From positions 62,001 through 126,000 of the forward strand of contig CAJJCJ010000013.1 in the NCBI GenBank assembly GCA_905182645.1: DNA of 64,000 nucleotides, given 5' to 3'. This document shows, piece after piece, positions 8,449 to 21,654 of this stretch. Position numbers and translations under genes: made by a program. This DNA comes from an uncultured Sulfitobacter sp. (GTDB taxonomy: Bacteria > Pseudomonadota > Alphaproteobacteria > Rhodobacterales > Rhodobacteraceae). The notes under the pieces are model-generated. The model worked only from the letters and a program-made list of their open reading frames with translations, had not been told where the DNA came from and did no database searches. Position 1 is the first letter of the stretch. Each line of letters starts with the position of its first letter.

Positions 8449-9066
8449 CTAGCGGTCGGGGGCAACGAGGCCCAATCCGCGTAAATATATGCCTATGCCT
8501 GTTTCCAAAAGGTCCTCCGGCGGAAACGGTGATTTTGTGCCGGGGCTACCGCGCGCAAACAGTTCAACAACGCCATGGCTCATCGCCCAGATATGCGCCG
8601 AAAACATTTGCGGTGGTGGGCGCATATGTTTGGGAATGTGCTGGCTAAGGGCAACCGCTGCCGTTTCAAGAACTCCCATTGCACGCGTTGCTGCGGCGTT
8701 CAATTCGGGCGTCCGTTGAATGGAAATTCCACTTTCAAACATCGCTACATAATGTCCCGGATATTTGCGCGCAAACGCAAGGTATGCCCGTCCTGTAGCC
8801 TCGAATGCAGCCAAATCAGATGGCTGCCCACCTGCATAGGCATGTTCCATCAAGTCAGCAAAAATTGCATAGCCTTGTAACGCGGCCTCTGCAATCAGGT
8901 CCTCGCGTCCCTCAAAGTGGCGGTAGACAGCAGCAGGAGTCACACCTGCTTCGCGCGCGGCCTCTGAAAGGCTGAAACCTGTTGGACCCTTCTTTTCAAT
9001 AAGAGACAGACAGCCAGCGACCAATGTTTGGCGCAAATTCCCATGATGATACCCGCGTTTAACCAT
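8449..9066 (-). CDS. TetR/AcrR-family transcriptional regulator
   Basis: 205 residues. The N-terminal helix-turn-helix reads GFSLSEAAREAGVTPAAVYRHF (residues about 33-54), the standard TetR DNA-binding module. The rest is a ligand-binding helical domain ending in a WHG-like segment (AHIWAMSHGVVELFARG). I placed the start at ATG 9066 (MVKRGYHHGNLRQ), because homology begins there and the longer frame has no support. It overlaps the end of the PPK2 gene by eight bases and is likely in its transcript. Its target and ligand are not visible. Confidence 0.88.
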   Translation of the reverse strand: MVKRGYHHGNLRQTLVAGCLSLIEKKGPTGFSLSEAAREAGVTPAAVYRHFEGREDLIAEAALQGYAIFADLMEHAYAGGQPSDLAAFEATGRAYLAFARKYPGHYVAMFESGISIQRTPELNAAATRAMGVLETAAVALSQHIPKHMRPPPQMFSAHIWAMSHGVVELFARGSPGTKSPFPPEDLLETGIGIYLRGLGLVAPDR

Positions 9067-9928
9067 GCCAGAGATCGGGGCCACCCGCGACAAGCGGGTC
9101 GATGCCCCCAAGCCTTGTGTGGTCGCGGCCAGCATAGTCCAAGCTCGTCAACACTGATCTAATCACATTCAACCGCGCCCGTCGTTTGTCATCAGACCGC
9201 ACGATGGTCCAAGGTGCGGCGGCCGTATAGGTCCGCGTTATCGTCTCGCCAATTGCCTTTGTGTAGGCATCCCAACGGTTCAACCCCTCAACATCGATCC
9301 ATGACAGTTTCCACTGCTTGAGCAAATCTGCCTCACGGTCCAAAAACCGTTTCAATTGCGTGGCTTGCCCGACATTGAGCCAGATTTTGAACAGCTTTAT
9401 GCCTTCATCCACCAGCATATTTTCAAAGGTACTTACCTGCCCAAACCACTTTTCACGGGCCTCCGGTGTGCAAAATTCGAACACACGTTCTACGACTCCG
9501 CTATTATACCAACTGCGATCAAACAGAACAATTTCACCTGCCGACGGCATGTGATCGATGTAGCGTTGAAAATACCATTGCCCTGTCTCGACTTCGGTCG
9601 GTTTTGACAAGGCAACAACGCTCGCATGGCGCGGGTTCAAGTTTTCACGGAACCTAGAGATGGTGCCGCCTTTGCCTGCCGCATCGCGGCCTTCAAAAAC
9701 CACAACGATCCGTTTACCTGTCGTGCGAACCCAAGCCTGCAGCCGAACCAATTCGATCTGCAACGCGTCAAGTTCATCCTCGTACGCGTTTCGGCTCATC
9801 CGTTTTGCATATGGGTAGTCTGGGTTGAGGATTTGGTTCTTTTTCCCACCGTTAATCACATCACGCACCGCGTTTGGTGCGCTATCGGCAAAAAAGCAGC
9901 TAATACCGCCGTCAAATGGCAAATCCAT
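9059..9928 (-). CDS. ppk2: Polyphosphate kinase 2 (PPK2 family)
   Basis: 289 residues, the length of single-domain PPK2 enzymes, which transfer phosphate between polyphosphate and nucleoside diphosphates. Walker A is FEGRDAAGKGG and Walker B is IVLFDRSWYNSG. The lid segment reads FLDREADLLKQWKLSWID. The N-terminal MDLPFDGGISCFFAD and the linker LNPDYPYAKRM fit the subgroup found in roseobacters. It is followed on the same strand by the TetR regulator. Confidence 0.92.
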   Translation of the reverse strand: MDLPFDGGISCFFADSAPNAVRDVINGGKKNQILNPDYPYAKRMSRNAYEDELDALQIELVRLQAWVRTTGKRIVVVFEGRDAAGKGGTISRFRENLNPRHASVVALSKPTEVETGQWYFQRYIDHMPSAGEIVLFDRSWYNSGVVERVFEFCTPEAREKWFGQVSTFENMLVDEGIKLFKIWLNVGQATQLKRFLDREADLLKQWKLSWIDVEGLNRWDAYTKAIGETITRTYTAAAPWTIVRSDDKRRARLNVIRSVLTSLDYAGRDHTRLGGIDPLVAGGPDLWHG

Positions 9929-9974
9929 CAGTTTATCCTTGGCCTGTTTTGCTCAGTATGGGCAATGGCACGTG

Positions 9975-10985
9975 CTAGCGCAATCCAGCGCGGGCTACGG
10001 CACGTGCTATAGCATCAACAGTTTCAGTTGGTGCCACATGGTGTGGCATATGGCCAACGCCTTCTAATTCACGCACCCGGACCGAAGCGACTATTTTTAC
10101 AATTTCGCGGGCATGAATATTAATTGGCACAATCGTGTCAGCTGTCCCATGAAGAATTTCAATCGGCAAGGTTAGTTCTAAATAGCGCTCTTTTAGCATG
10201 ACCACATTTGGATATAGCTTATTCACTTGCCGGACATTGGCGCGAAAACTATCAGGCCGAAGCGCCAACCGCGCCCCGAGGTGTTGTGAATATCCAGCAG
10301 GCACAGGCTGCGGCGTAAAAACGCCTACGATTGCGCTTTCAATTTGGCTGTCAGATGCAACGATTGATATCAACGGGATCATAATGGCCCCGCCGAGCAC
10401 GCTGCCATTAACCGTATAATAGCTTCCCAAGCTGCCTGGCCACGGCATGGCGACGCCAGCAAATGACGTGAGTGCACGCGCGTTAAAGGGCGCATCTTCG
10501 TCCAAGCCGGCGACGGCCCACGCGATGGCGACGGTCCCGCCAAAGCTATGCCCCGCCACAATAGGGTCTTTGATCCCCAATTCACCAGCGGCCTCGCGCA
10601 GCATCTTGGCTTGGGCCTGCGGGCTGTCGCCGACAGTCGAAAAAGCGCCAGTGGAAATGCCGGGCACCCTGTCGGTATATCCCATGCCAGGCCGATCAAA
10701 CGCGGTGACAGTGTAGTCAGCCGTCAGCCGGTCAAACAATCCTCCAAACGTCCAGTCCCGCAAATTCCCACCGGCGCCATGCAACAATATCAGCTCTGGC
10801 CCAGATCCGGCACGGATGTAATGTACTTTGCCGCCTGATACGTCGACGAACTGGCCGACTGGTGGATATGCCTGTTCCGTCTTGGCCACTTGGCGCACGG
10901 ATGTGCGGCCTGTCAGGGTTGCCACCAAGGCAACTGAGACGGCCGCGTATGCAAGTATCTTAAGTCCCGATGTCATTGAGGTCAT
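9975..10985 (-). CDS. Membrane-anchored alpha/beta hydrolase
   Basis: 336 residues if it starts at ATG 10985 (10976 is equally possible; both lie inside the end of metA). One hydrophobic N-terminal helix ([19 protein letters not shown]) looks like an uncleaved anchor. The alpha/beta-hydrolase fold follows, with oxyanion segment [13 protein letters not shown] and nucleophile elbow [10 protein letters not shown] (Ser). The acid is probably in [10 protein letters not shown] and the histidine in GVGHMPHH. The substrate is unknown. The overlap with metA suggests co-transcription but not a shared pathway. It is not MetX, which lacks such an anchor. Confidence 0.85.
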   Translation of the reverse strand: MTSMTSGLKILAYAAVSVALVATLTGRTSVRQVAKTEQAYPPVGQFVDVSGGKVHYIRAGSGPELILLHGAGGNLRDWTFGGLFDRLTADYTVTAFDRPGMGYTDRVPGISTGAFSTVGDSPQAQAKMLREAAGELGIKDPIVAGHSFGGTVAIAWAVAGLDEDAPFNARALTSFAGVAMPWPGSLGSYYTVNGSVLGGAIMIPLISIVASDSQIESAIVGVFTPQPVPAGYSQHLGARLALRPDSFRANVRQVNKLYPNVVMLKERYLELTLPIEILHGTADTIVPINIHAREIVKIVASVRVRELEGVGHMPHHVAPTETVDAIARAVARAGLR

Positions 10986-11877
10986 ACTTTGTCGTTTGAT
11001 AAATCTGGTTGATCCAGTTTCCATACAGAAGGTGCGCGTGGCTGCGCCATTTATTCATTGGTTGCTGACTCGGGTCATCGTCTGGATAATAATTCTGAGG
11101 AACATTAATTTCGGTTCCATCAGCTATATCGCGATCAAATTCTTGCTTGAGCGTGCCGCTGTCATATTCAAAATGGTTAAAGATATACAACGCGCGGTGC
11201 GCCGCATCCTCGACCAAACATGGGCCAGACGTGTCGCTGGTGATCAATGTCTTAAGATCGCTTGCCGCGGCGATGTCATCTTCGCGCATTTCGGTCCACC
11301 GGCTGACAGGAATCACACAATCGTCCGAGAACCCGCGTAAAAACGGCGAGGAGGGATCTGTGATATGGTGTCGGTAACAACCGAAAACCTTGGCCTCCGT
11401 CAGGTGCTTGGGGACCCCGTGGAAGTGGTTGATCATTGCCATGCCGCCCCAGCACACCCCAAAAGTGGAATGCACGTTTGTCTGGGTCCACTCAAAAACT
11501 TGGGTAATCTCATCCCAATAGGTCACATCGTTGAAATTCAGATGTTCAATCGGTGCGCCCGTGATGATAAGCCCATCAAATTTCTGATCGCGGACCTCGC
11601 TGAACGGCACATAGAATTCTTCCATATGATCGGCGGCGGTGTTTTTCGTTTTATGTAAGGACATCCGGATCAGTGTTAGCTCAATCTGCAATGGGGTCGC
11701 ACCAATCAGACGTGCAAACTGGTTCTCGGTCTGGATTTTCTTTGGCATGAGGTTCAACAATGCAATCCGCAACGGGCGAATGTCTTGGCGGGCGGCGGCA
11801 TCGTCATCAAGCACCATGACGCCTTCGTTACGCAAAACGTCAAAGGCGGGCAGGGCGGATGGCAGTTTAATCGGCAT
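10960..11877 (-). CDS. metA: Homoserine O-acyltransferase MetA (predicted acetyl-CoA-dependent)
   Basis: 305 residues. It catalyses O-acylation of L-homoserine, the first committed step of methionine synthesis. The catalytic cysteine falls at residue 142 (FGVCWGG), the histidine at 235 and the glutamate at 237 (NHFEYD), as in studied MetA enzymes. Residue 111 is Glu ([13 protein letters not shown]). In the MetA family Glu111 goes with acetyl-CoA and Gly111 (E. coli) with succinyl-CoA, so this is more likely an acetyltransferase. AAGGA lies eight bases before the start. Only 39 bp separate it from the upstream ATPase gene, so there is no room for an independent SAM-II-type riboswitch. Confidence 0.93.
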   Translation of the reverse strand: MPIKLPSALPAFDVLRNEGVMVLDDDAAARQDIRPLRIALLNLMPKKIQTENQFARLIGATPLQIELTLIRMSLHKTKNTAADHMEEFYVPFSEVRDQKFDGLIITGAPIEHLNFNDVTYWDEITQVFEWTQTNVHSTFGVCWGGMAMINHFHGVPKHLTEAKVFGCYRHHITDPSSPFLRGFSDDCVIPVSRWTEMREDDIAAASDLKTLITSDTSGPCLVEDAAHRALYIFNHFEYDSGTLKQEFDRDIADGTEINVPQNYYPDDDPSQQPMNKWRSHAHLLYGNWINQIYQTTKYDLNDIGT

Positions 11878-11916
11878 GTGATTGGTCCTTACGGGGAGAA
11901 GGCACAGATAGGCGGC

Positions 11917-12780
11917 TTAGCTGCGCATCTCAAGGGCGTCCGCAACCATGCGCTCAAACCCTTCAGTATCTTTGACCTGTGCCACGACATCCATTGGGAT
12001 GGTCAGGCCCCAGCGGTCTGCCATCGCCTTATAGCGCGGCTGACGGTGCGCCAATGCCTTGGCAAATGCCCAGCGGATGAAATCATCTGGGTTCACCTTA
12101 TCAGCGGCCACATTAAATTCAGCCAAATAGGCGGTCCACGTGTTCAGCAGGAACACCGGATCATAGGACATCGGTTTTGGTTCACGGTCAAACCGGCGCA
12201 CAAGCTCGGCTGTGTGATCGTCCGACCCTTCGATCCAGATCATCAGCGTTTTGGACGCAAGATCGGTCATCAAGGGATCGTTTGGATCATCAACATCAAC
12301 CCATTCACAAATCGACCCGCCTGTGTCGCAGATGAAATGCGGATATTGGTACAGCTCATATGACCGATCAATGAACTGGCCGGTGTCATGAAGGGCGGCA
12401 ATCTCGGACTGCATAAACTGGTCTTGGCGGTAGGTGTAATCGTCCCACGCGAGCCCGCCCAAGTCAGGGTCACCTGGTTTGCCCAAATATGACGACATCG
12501 GCTTGAGATCATCAAAAGAGATGTTTGATCCGATATAGATGCTGTCAGACCGCAAAAGATCGCGCAAAAACGGCACCTTCATCGCCTCGCGCTTGGCATT
12601 ATCGGCAATCAGCTCGCCCATATAACGGGTGCCGATGCGGTAATCGATTGAATAATGAAACCAATCACCCTGCGCGCGGACCAGATTAGACAGATAAGTC
12701 TTCCCCAAGCCCGACATCGCAAACAAAAGAACACGTTTATGCGGGGCGTTGCGCCAGTCGGATGCGGTTTTGTATATCAT
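11917..12780 (-). CDS. P-loop ATPase/kinase-like protein of unknown function
   Basis: 287 residues. A nucleotide-binding loop is near the N-terminus (VLLFAMSGLGKTYLSNLVRA). The rest, including IDYRIGTRYMGELI and FICDTGGSICEWVD, matches no family I can name. It is probably cytosolic, since no membrane segment is seen. I chose ATG 12780 because the P-loop then lies at a normal distance from the start; the longer frame would reach into a GC-rich upstream stretch. It is first in a run with metA and the hydrolase. The 207 bp between it and the HNH pseudogene hold nothing I recognise. Confidence 0.7.
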   Translation of the reverse strand: MIYKTASDWRNAPHKRVLLFAMSGLGKTYLSNLVRAQGDWFHYSIDYRIGTRYMGELIADNAKREAMKVPFLRDLLRSDSIYIGSNISFDDLKPMSSYLGKPGDPDLGGLAWDDYTYRQDQFMQSEIAALHDTGQFIDRSYELYQYPHFICDTGGSICEWVDVDDPNDPLMTDLASKTLMIWIEGSDDHTAELVRRFDREPKPMSYDPVFLLNTWTAYLAEFNVAADKVNPDDFIRWAFAKALAHRQPRYKAMADRWGLTIPMDVVAQVKDTEGFERMVADALEMRS

Positions 12781-12987
12781 GATTGTATGGGTAATGCGGG
12801 ACGGGCGCACGGTCTAGAGGGAATGGGCTGTCAAAGGTATTACATCGCCCTAAATGTCGGCTGTCGCACTCTAGACTGAATGCCTAAATGCTATTTCAGT
12901 TAGCGTTGCCAATGGAAAAATCTGCCTGCTCTCGCTGCTGGCTAGATGTAGGAGTGATCCAACAGTCTGATAAGTCTTTGATCGCTA

Positions 12988-13632
12988 TTAACTAGTTTTT
13001 TCTAAAAATTCCACGAAGTCTTCAGTAAACTCATACCTTTCGACATCGTTATGGGTGACGTTCACGATAGCCCCATAGTTTTCACACATGGTCATATTTC
13101 CTTGCAGGTGCTCGTGGTCCTCAAACGAATACGAAAATATATGTTTGCCTGAGCCATTATATGTCCAGCGCTCAGACATAATGATGAATTCGCATGTAAA
13201 GGGGCTTTCCCTTATGTCTTCGCGCATTTCAGCCACAAGTTTAGGCATTTTGAGTTCTAGTTTAATTTAACTTCTGGATTGAACTACTTCCAAATTTCGC
13301 AACGCTAAATATGCTTGGATTTCTGTTAGTTTTTTCCACTCGTGTAAAAAGTCTGTCGAATGGCTGGTAACATCAACATCAATCAAACGACTGCAAGTTT
13401 GGCAAAGCCAAATGCCGTTGTTTATCGACGGTATCTCAGTTTCAGAGATATTAGGATCATACCTTGGACCACCAACTGATGCCACAGTGATATGAGCAGC
13501 CACACCGATGCTGGCGCTTCTTCCTTCGCCATCAGACCCTACAGTGGGTCTTCGACAAGTAGGGTTTGATCACTGAAACCCGCTTTGGCGTGCTAGTTAG
13601 TTTACATCTGCTTTTTTAAAATTGCCTCTCAT
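12988..13632 (-). pseudogene. HNH-type protein gene broken by three in-frame stop codons
   Basis: One continuous reading frame of 215 codons runs from ATG 13632 to the stop at 12988 with no frameshift. It carries TAA at 13597-13599, TGA at 13570-13572 and TAA at 13267-13269. Translated through, it reads as one protein. The opening KKADVN*LARQSGFQ*SNPTC is a zinc-finger-like start. AAHITVASVGGPRYDPNI and NNGIWLCQTCSRLID are the HNH-endonuclease-like module seen in many defence-associated proteins. A C-terminal domain from MPKLVAEMREDI to the end follows. The TGA replaces the cysteine expected in the CSNPxC motif. The two ends could still be made as separate fragments (GTG 13503; ATG 13248), but the module as a whole is dead. 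Confidence 0.75.
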
Positions 13633-13684
13633 ATCTCAAATCAACCTAGCATTCGCAATAAAGTGGGTTAAGGCTAATAATTTT

Positions 13685-14824
13685 TCAATATCCCCGCCAA
13701 ATCCAACCACCGCCTAGTACCCGACTACTGTCAGGATCATAAAACACACAAGCTTGCCCCGGTGACACGCCTTCTTCGGCTACGAGCAGTTCAACCTCGG
13801 CTTCGGTGTCAGAGATTGGCCGCAGGATCGCTTCAATTGGCGGTTTCGTGGACCTGACCTTGACCGCAATCTGACGTTCCCCGCCATCCATAAGCCCACC
13901 AGCGCCAATCCAGTTAATCTCGCGCAGCGGCACCATACGTGTGGCCAGCATCGTCTTAGGCCCAACAATCACGTGCCGTTTATCGACATCCAAGCGCACA
14001 ACGTACAGCGGATCAGCAAGCCCACCGATGCCAAGCCCGCGCCGTTGCCCGATAGTATAATGGATGACGCCGTTGTGCTGCGCGAGGACCTTACCATCCA
14101 CATCCACGATATCACCAGGTTCAGCGGCACCGGGGCGCAGTTTTTCTATTACCGCCGCGTAGTTGCCGTCAGGCACAAAGCAAATGTCTTGGCTGTCAGG
14201 CTTATCCGCCACGCTCAACCCGTATTTTTGCGCCAATGCGCGGGTTTTATCCTTGGATTTCAGATGCCCAAGTGGGAAACGCAGATAATCAAGCTGCTCT
14301 TGCTTGGTTGAAAACAGGAAATAGCTTTGGTCTTTGGTCGGATCAGCGGCAGAATGCAGCTCCGCACCCTCATCGCCCATCATGCGCTGAATATAGTGCC
14401 CAGTCGCCATGCAATCGGCATCCAGATTCTTGGCGGTTTCCAAGAGGTCCTTGAATTTCACCCGCTCGTTGCAGCGAATGCACGGCACAGGGGTCGCACC
14501 GGCCAAATAGCTGTCGGCGAATTCGTCCATCACGGCTTCTTTGAACGCATCCTCATAATCGAGCACGTAATGCGGAAAGCCCATTTTCTCAGCCACACGG
14601 CGCGCATCGTGAATATCTCGGCCAGCACAGCAAGCGCCTTTCTTGGCCAACGCAGCCCCATGATCATAGAGCTGCAAGGTCACACCAACCACATCATAGC
14701 CCTCTTCAGCGAGCTGAGCGGCCACAACAGAGCTGTCGACGCCGCCGGACATTGCCACAACTACGCGTGTCTCGGATGGCGGTTTGGCGAACCCGAGCGA
14801 GTTCAATTTTGTGTCCAATGGCAT
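13685..14824 (-). CDS. mnmA: tRNA-specific 2-thiouridylase MnmA
   Basis: 379 residues from ATG 14824 ([12 protein letters not shown]). It thiolates U34 of Lys, Glu and Gln tRNAs. The PP-loop [16 protein letters not shown] binds ATP. The catalytic cysteines are in [14 protein letters not shown] and [23 protein letters not shown] and [10 protein letters not shown] are further signatures. The frame stays open for another 94 codons upstream, but that extension crosses the divergent sciP gene and is spurious. It is divergent from sciP with about 130 bp between starts. Confidence 0.95.
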   Translation of the reverse strand: MPLDTKLNSLGFAKPPSETRVVVAMSGGVDSSVVAAQLAEEGYDVVGVTLQLYDHGAALAKKGACCAGRDIHDARRVAEKMGFPHYVLDYEDAFKEAVMDEFADSYLAGATPVPCIRCNERVKFKDLLETAKNLDADCMATGHYIQRMMGDEGAELHSAADPTKDQSYFLFSTKQEQLDYLRFPLGHLKSKDKTRALAQKYGLSVADKPDSQDICFVPDGNYAAVIEKLRPGAAEPGDIVDVDGKVLAQHNGVIHYTIGQRRGLGIGGLADPLYVVRLDVDKRHVIVGPKTMLATRMVPLREINWIGAGGLMDGGERQIAVKVRSTKPPIEAILRPISDTEAEVELLVAEEGVSPGQACVFYDPDSSRVLGGGWIWRGY

Positions 14825-14957
14825 GACTATGTGTCCGATCAAGAAAGCTTTGTACAAGATATAGGAAAATCTGAAGCATGAACAAGGCCATGCTATACAG
14901 ATCATTAAGCCCTTTTGCGCCATATCTTTATCGTGAAAACCTGAAAAGGGGTGAAAT

Positions 14958-15266
14958 GTGTTTTTAAAGAAAATCGATGGGCCGCGGTCGGTCACGCTGC
15001 CAGATGGGTCAATTATGACACGCGCTGACCTTCCGCCCCATGATACGCGGTGCTGGGTGGCATCGAGAAAGGCAACTGTTGTGCGTGCGGTCATGTCGGG
15101 TCTCATATCTCACGAATCTGCCCAATCAACTTATGCGCTATCGGAAGACGAGTATCTGGAATGGGAACTAACGGTTCTACGACACGGGGAAGAAGCGTTA
15201 AAAACAACGACATTAAAACAATATAAACAATCTTGGGTTGAAGATCGAGGTTGTTTTTACCGTTAG
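14958..15266 (+). CDS. sciP: DUF1153 protein, SciP-like CtrA inhibitor
   Basis: 102 residues, beginning at GTG 14958 with AAAGGGG seven bases upstream. An ATG at 14956 is in another frame and stops at once. The N-terminal [17 protein letters not shown] and the helix-turn-helix [20 protein letters not shown] identify DUF1153. Its studied member, SciP of Caulobacter, binds CtrA and blocks CtrA-dependent transcription. Here ctrA next door is broken. The protein ends with about 11 residues ([11 protein letters not shown]) beyond the usual end, and the pair RRWV reads RCWV. It is open, but it may be drifting now that its partner is gone (inference). Confidence 0.8.
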   Translation: MFLKKIDGPRSVTLPDGSIMTRADLPPHDTRCWVASRKATVVRAVMSGLISHESAQSTYALSEDEYLEWELTVLRHGEEALKTTTLKQYKQSWVEDRGCFYR

Positions 15267-15325
15267 GGTCAGATTAACTATTCGGCGTCTACAGTGAGTT
15301 GATCGTATGAGAGCGGAGAACCTGA

Positions 15326-16044
15326 ATGCGCGTCCTATTGGTAGAAGACGACCCGACGACCTCGAAAAGCATCGAATTGATGCTGACCCATGCAAACTTA
15401 AACGTCTACGCGACGGATCTTGGGGAAGAGGGGATCGATTTGGCAAAATTATACGACTACGATTTGATTCTTCTCGACCTAACTTGCCAGCCATGAATGG
15501 CTATGAAGTTTTACGACAATTGCGGCTGAGCCGAATTGAAACCCCCATCCTGATCCTGTCAGGTGAAGATGACACCGACAGTAAGCTTAAAGGCTTTGGC
15601 TTTGGTTTTGGTGCTGACGATTATCTGACGAAACCGTTCCACCGTGAAGAGCTAGTTGCCCGCATTTAAGCGATTATTCGGCGATCTAAAGGCCACCCTC
15701 AGTCGATCATCAAAACAGGGATTATCGCCATCAATCTTGACGCCAAAACGGTTGAAGTCGAAGGATCTACTGTTCATTTGACTGGTAAAGAGTATCAAAT
15801 GTTGGAATTGTTATCCTAGCGTAAAGGGACGACGCTGACCAAAGAGATGTTTCTGAACCATCTTTATGGCGGCATGGATGAACCAGAGCTTAAGATCATC
15901 GATGTGTTCATTTGTAAGCTTCGCAAAAAGTTAAGCGAGGCAACAAAAGGCGCCAACTATATCGAGACAGTTTGGGGCCGCGGCTACGTTTTGCGTGATC
16001 CTGAAACCGTGATGAACGCCGAAAAGATTGCCGTCGGGGCGTAA
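15326..16044 (+). pseudogene. ctrA: ctrA, cell-cycle response regulator, inactivated
   Basis: The start at ATG 15326 reads [20 protein letters not shown], the exact opening of CtrA, and reaches phospho-acceptor Asp51 (LILLDL). One base is then missing near 15479-15482 (CTAACTTG where CTAAACTTG is needed), giving TGA at 15494. The shifted frame continues as [20 protein letters not shown], with Ala where Asp54 is normal and two extra residues in [16 protein letters not shown]. It meets TAA at 15667-15669 and TAG at 15817-15819. It then runs through the winged-helix end ([18 protein letters not shown], then [16 protein letters not shown]) to 16044. With the lesions repaired it would be about 239 residues, as expected. 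No functional CtrA can come from this gene. Confidence 0.92.
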
Positions 16045-16109
16045 ACCAAAACAATATCAATCCAGACCAGCACTTTACCTGCCGGTCTTCCCTGCTAGAA
16101 ACGGTATAG

Positions 16110-20365
<4,256 letters not shown>

Positions 20366-20382
20366 TATTTATGTTCACATTT

Positions 20383-20397
20383 GTTCTTACTTAGTTC
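20383..20397 (+). promoter_or_regulatory. LexA (SOS) box, GTTC-N7-GTTC
   Basis: GTTC (20383-20386), seven bases, GTTC (20394-20397) is a perfect match to the direct-repeat LexA operator known in alphaproteobacteria. A further GTTC at 20373-20376 gives a third half-site at nearly the same spacing. It lies 69 bp before a small membrane-protein gene. I do not see a strong -10 and so cannot fix the start point. Confidence 0.65.
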
Positions 20398-20465
20398 TTT
20401 ACAGAGCGTTAACCATATGGGAACAAAGGGGCAACAAAGAGAAGCAAGCATTGAGGGAGCAACAA

Positions 20466-20588
20466 ATGGCCAATGACATTAAAACTGCGATAGTCCGTTC
20501 ACGTGGTACGATTATTGCTGATGCCATTGGCGCTGCCGCCTTGCTTGTGATGCTTTTTGTCGGTCTGTCCTTGCCCGGGATGGTCTGA
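20466..20588 (+). CDS. Small single-pass membrane protein behind a LexA box
   Basis: 40 residues, from ATG 20466 with a GAGGGA ribosome site seven bases upstream. A polar, mildly basic N-terminus (MANDIKTAIVRSRG) precedes one transmembrane helix (ADAIGAAALLVMLFVGLSL). It matches no family I can name. A LexA box upstream and a strong terminator downstream make it an independent SOS-type transcription unit. Short membrane proteins under LexA control include the division inhibitor SidA of Caulobacter and the toxin TisB of E. coli; sequence similarity to either is not evident. It may inhibit division or depolarise the membrane after DNA damage (inference). Confidence 0.7.
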   Translation: MANDIKTAIVRSRGTIIADAIGAAALLVMLFVGLSLPGMV

Positions 20589-20732
20589 CCTGTCTCGCGA
20601 TTACAGCGTCCGGTCCGTCAAATTTCCTTGTCCCACCTATGCAATCTGATGACTTGCCTGTCCCATCCAAAAGCCGGGGATTTGCCTCTCCCCTTATGGA
20701 ATTTTGGACTGGATGCTGAAATCGCAAACCTC

Positions 20733-20770
20733 ACCGCCGCCATCCTGTCCCGGATGCGCGGCGGTTTTTT
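20733..20770 (+). terminator. Rho-independent terminator after the small SOS-type gene
   Basis: Stem ACCGCCGC-CATCC (20733-20745) pairs with GGATG-C-GCGGCGGT, followed by seven Ts. It ends the plus-strand unit and abuts the end of the convergent NifU-like gene. Confidence 0.8.
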
Positions 20771-21219
20771 TATGCGCAGTCGGTTTGCGCAGATGCAATC
20801 GCAGCGAGCGTTGCATCAAATGCCAGCATGATGGACGCATGGCGATTTTTATACTCAGACGCTGGACGCAACACTTCTAGCCCATCAAAGGGGGCTGCTG
20901 GGACGGGGCCGTCATCTTTTAGCATCGCCATCATCTGATCACGCCCCGTTTGGACGTCATGTGGTGTCAAACCCACAATAGCCGCCCCAACAACCGACGC
21001 GGCTGCCTGCCCAAGTGCGCAGGCTTTGACGTCTTGGCCATAATCGCGGATGATCCCATCCGACAAGGTCACATCAACGGTCACGGTCGACCCACAAAGC
21101 GGCGCGCGTTTCTTGGCCGTGGCTGTTGGATTTACCAAACGGTCCGTACGTGGCATATCAGCTGCAAGCGCAAGAATGCGCTGCGAATAAAGCTTCATCA
21201 AATCGTTCTCAACTGACAC
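20770..21219 (-). CDS. NifU/IscU-like iron-sulfur scaffold family protein
   Basis: 149 residues. Cysteines in [11 protein letters not shown] and [15 protein letters not shown], with aspartate and lysine nearby, resemble the metal site of IscU/SufU scaffolds. The usual third cysteine is replaced by a C-terminal region ending [17 protein letters not shown]. Members of this kind may help assemble Fe-S clusters, but the residues are too few to be certain. It is divergent from hisI, 69 bp away, and convergent with the SOS-type gene. Confidence 0.75.
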   Translation of the reverse strand: MSVENDLMKLYSQRILALAADMPRTDRLVNPTATAKKRAPLCGSTVTVDVTLSDGIIRDYGQDVKACALGQAAASVVGAAIVGLTPHDVQTGRDQMMAMLKDDGPVPAAPFDGLEVLRPASEYKNRHASIMLAFDATLAAIASAQTDCA

Positions 21220-21288
21220 CGCGTTTGCCCTTTCATGACGTTCGCTTTAGATAGTCCGCAAGTCTTCATTTGCAAAGGTTTTCCGCCA

Positions 21289-21654
21289 ATGTCTTTCCAC
21301 CCTCAAACACTAAAGTACAACGACGCAGGACTGATCCCCGCGATTGCACAAGATGTTGAAACTGGCGACGTGCTGATGATGGCATGGATGAACGCGACAA
21401 GTGTTCAACAAACGTTGGAAACTGGTGATGTGACGTACTGGTCGCGGTCCCGCCAAGAATTTTGGGTAAAAGGTGCTACATCCGGCAATACCCAAAAACT
21501 TGTGGCTTTCAAACTAGATTGTGATCGCGATTGTTTGCTTGTCACGGTCCGCCAAACCGGCCCTGCATGTCACACTGGACGGCAGACCTGTTTCTATACT
21601 GAAGTTCAAAACGGCGCCGAAGTTATACTTCAGGAAGCCCCACCAACCGTCTGA
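21289..21654 (+). CDS. hisI: Phosphoribosyl-AMP cyclohydrolase
   Basis: 121 residues from ATG 21289 ([12 protein letters not shown]). It opens the purine ring of PR-AMP in histidine synthesis. The [28 protein letters not shown] and zinc/magnesium-ligand segments DCDRDCLLV and [11 protein letters not shown] are all present. It is the single-domain HisI, not fused to HisE. The last 32 bp overlap the 3' end of the convergent gluQRS. Confidence 0.95.
   Translation: MSFHPQTLKYNDAGLIPAIAQDVETGDVLMMAWMNATSVQQTLETGDVTYWSRSRQEFWVKGATSGNTQKLVAFKLDCDRDCLLVTVRQTGPACHTGRQTCFYTEVQNGAEVILQEAPPTV

Noticed and set aside
11878..11916. A SAM-sensing riboswitch upstream of metA
   Set aside because: Only 39 bp separate metA from the upstream gene, which is too short for SAM-II, and I see no pseudoknot-forming sequence.
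14825..15106. A 94-residue N-terminal extension of MnmA
   Set aside because: It runs through the divergent sciP gene and has no homology; the normal start with full PP-loop spacing is at 14824.
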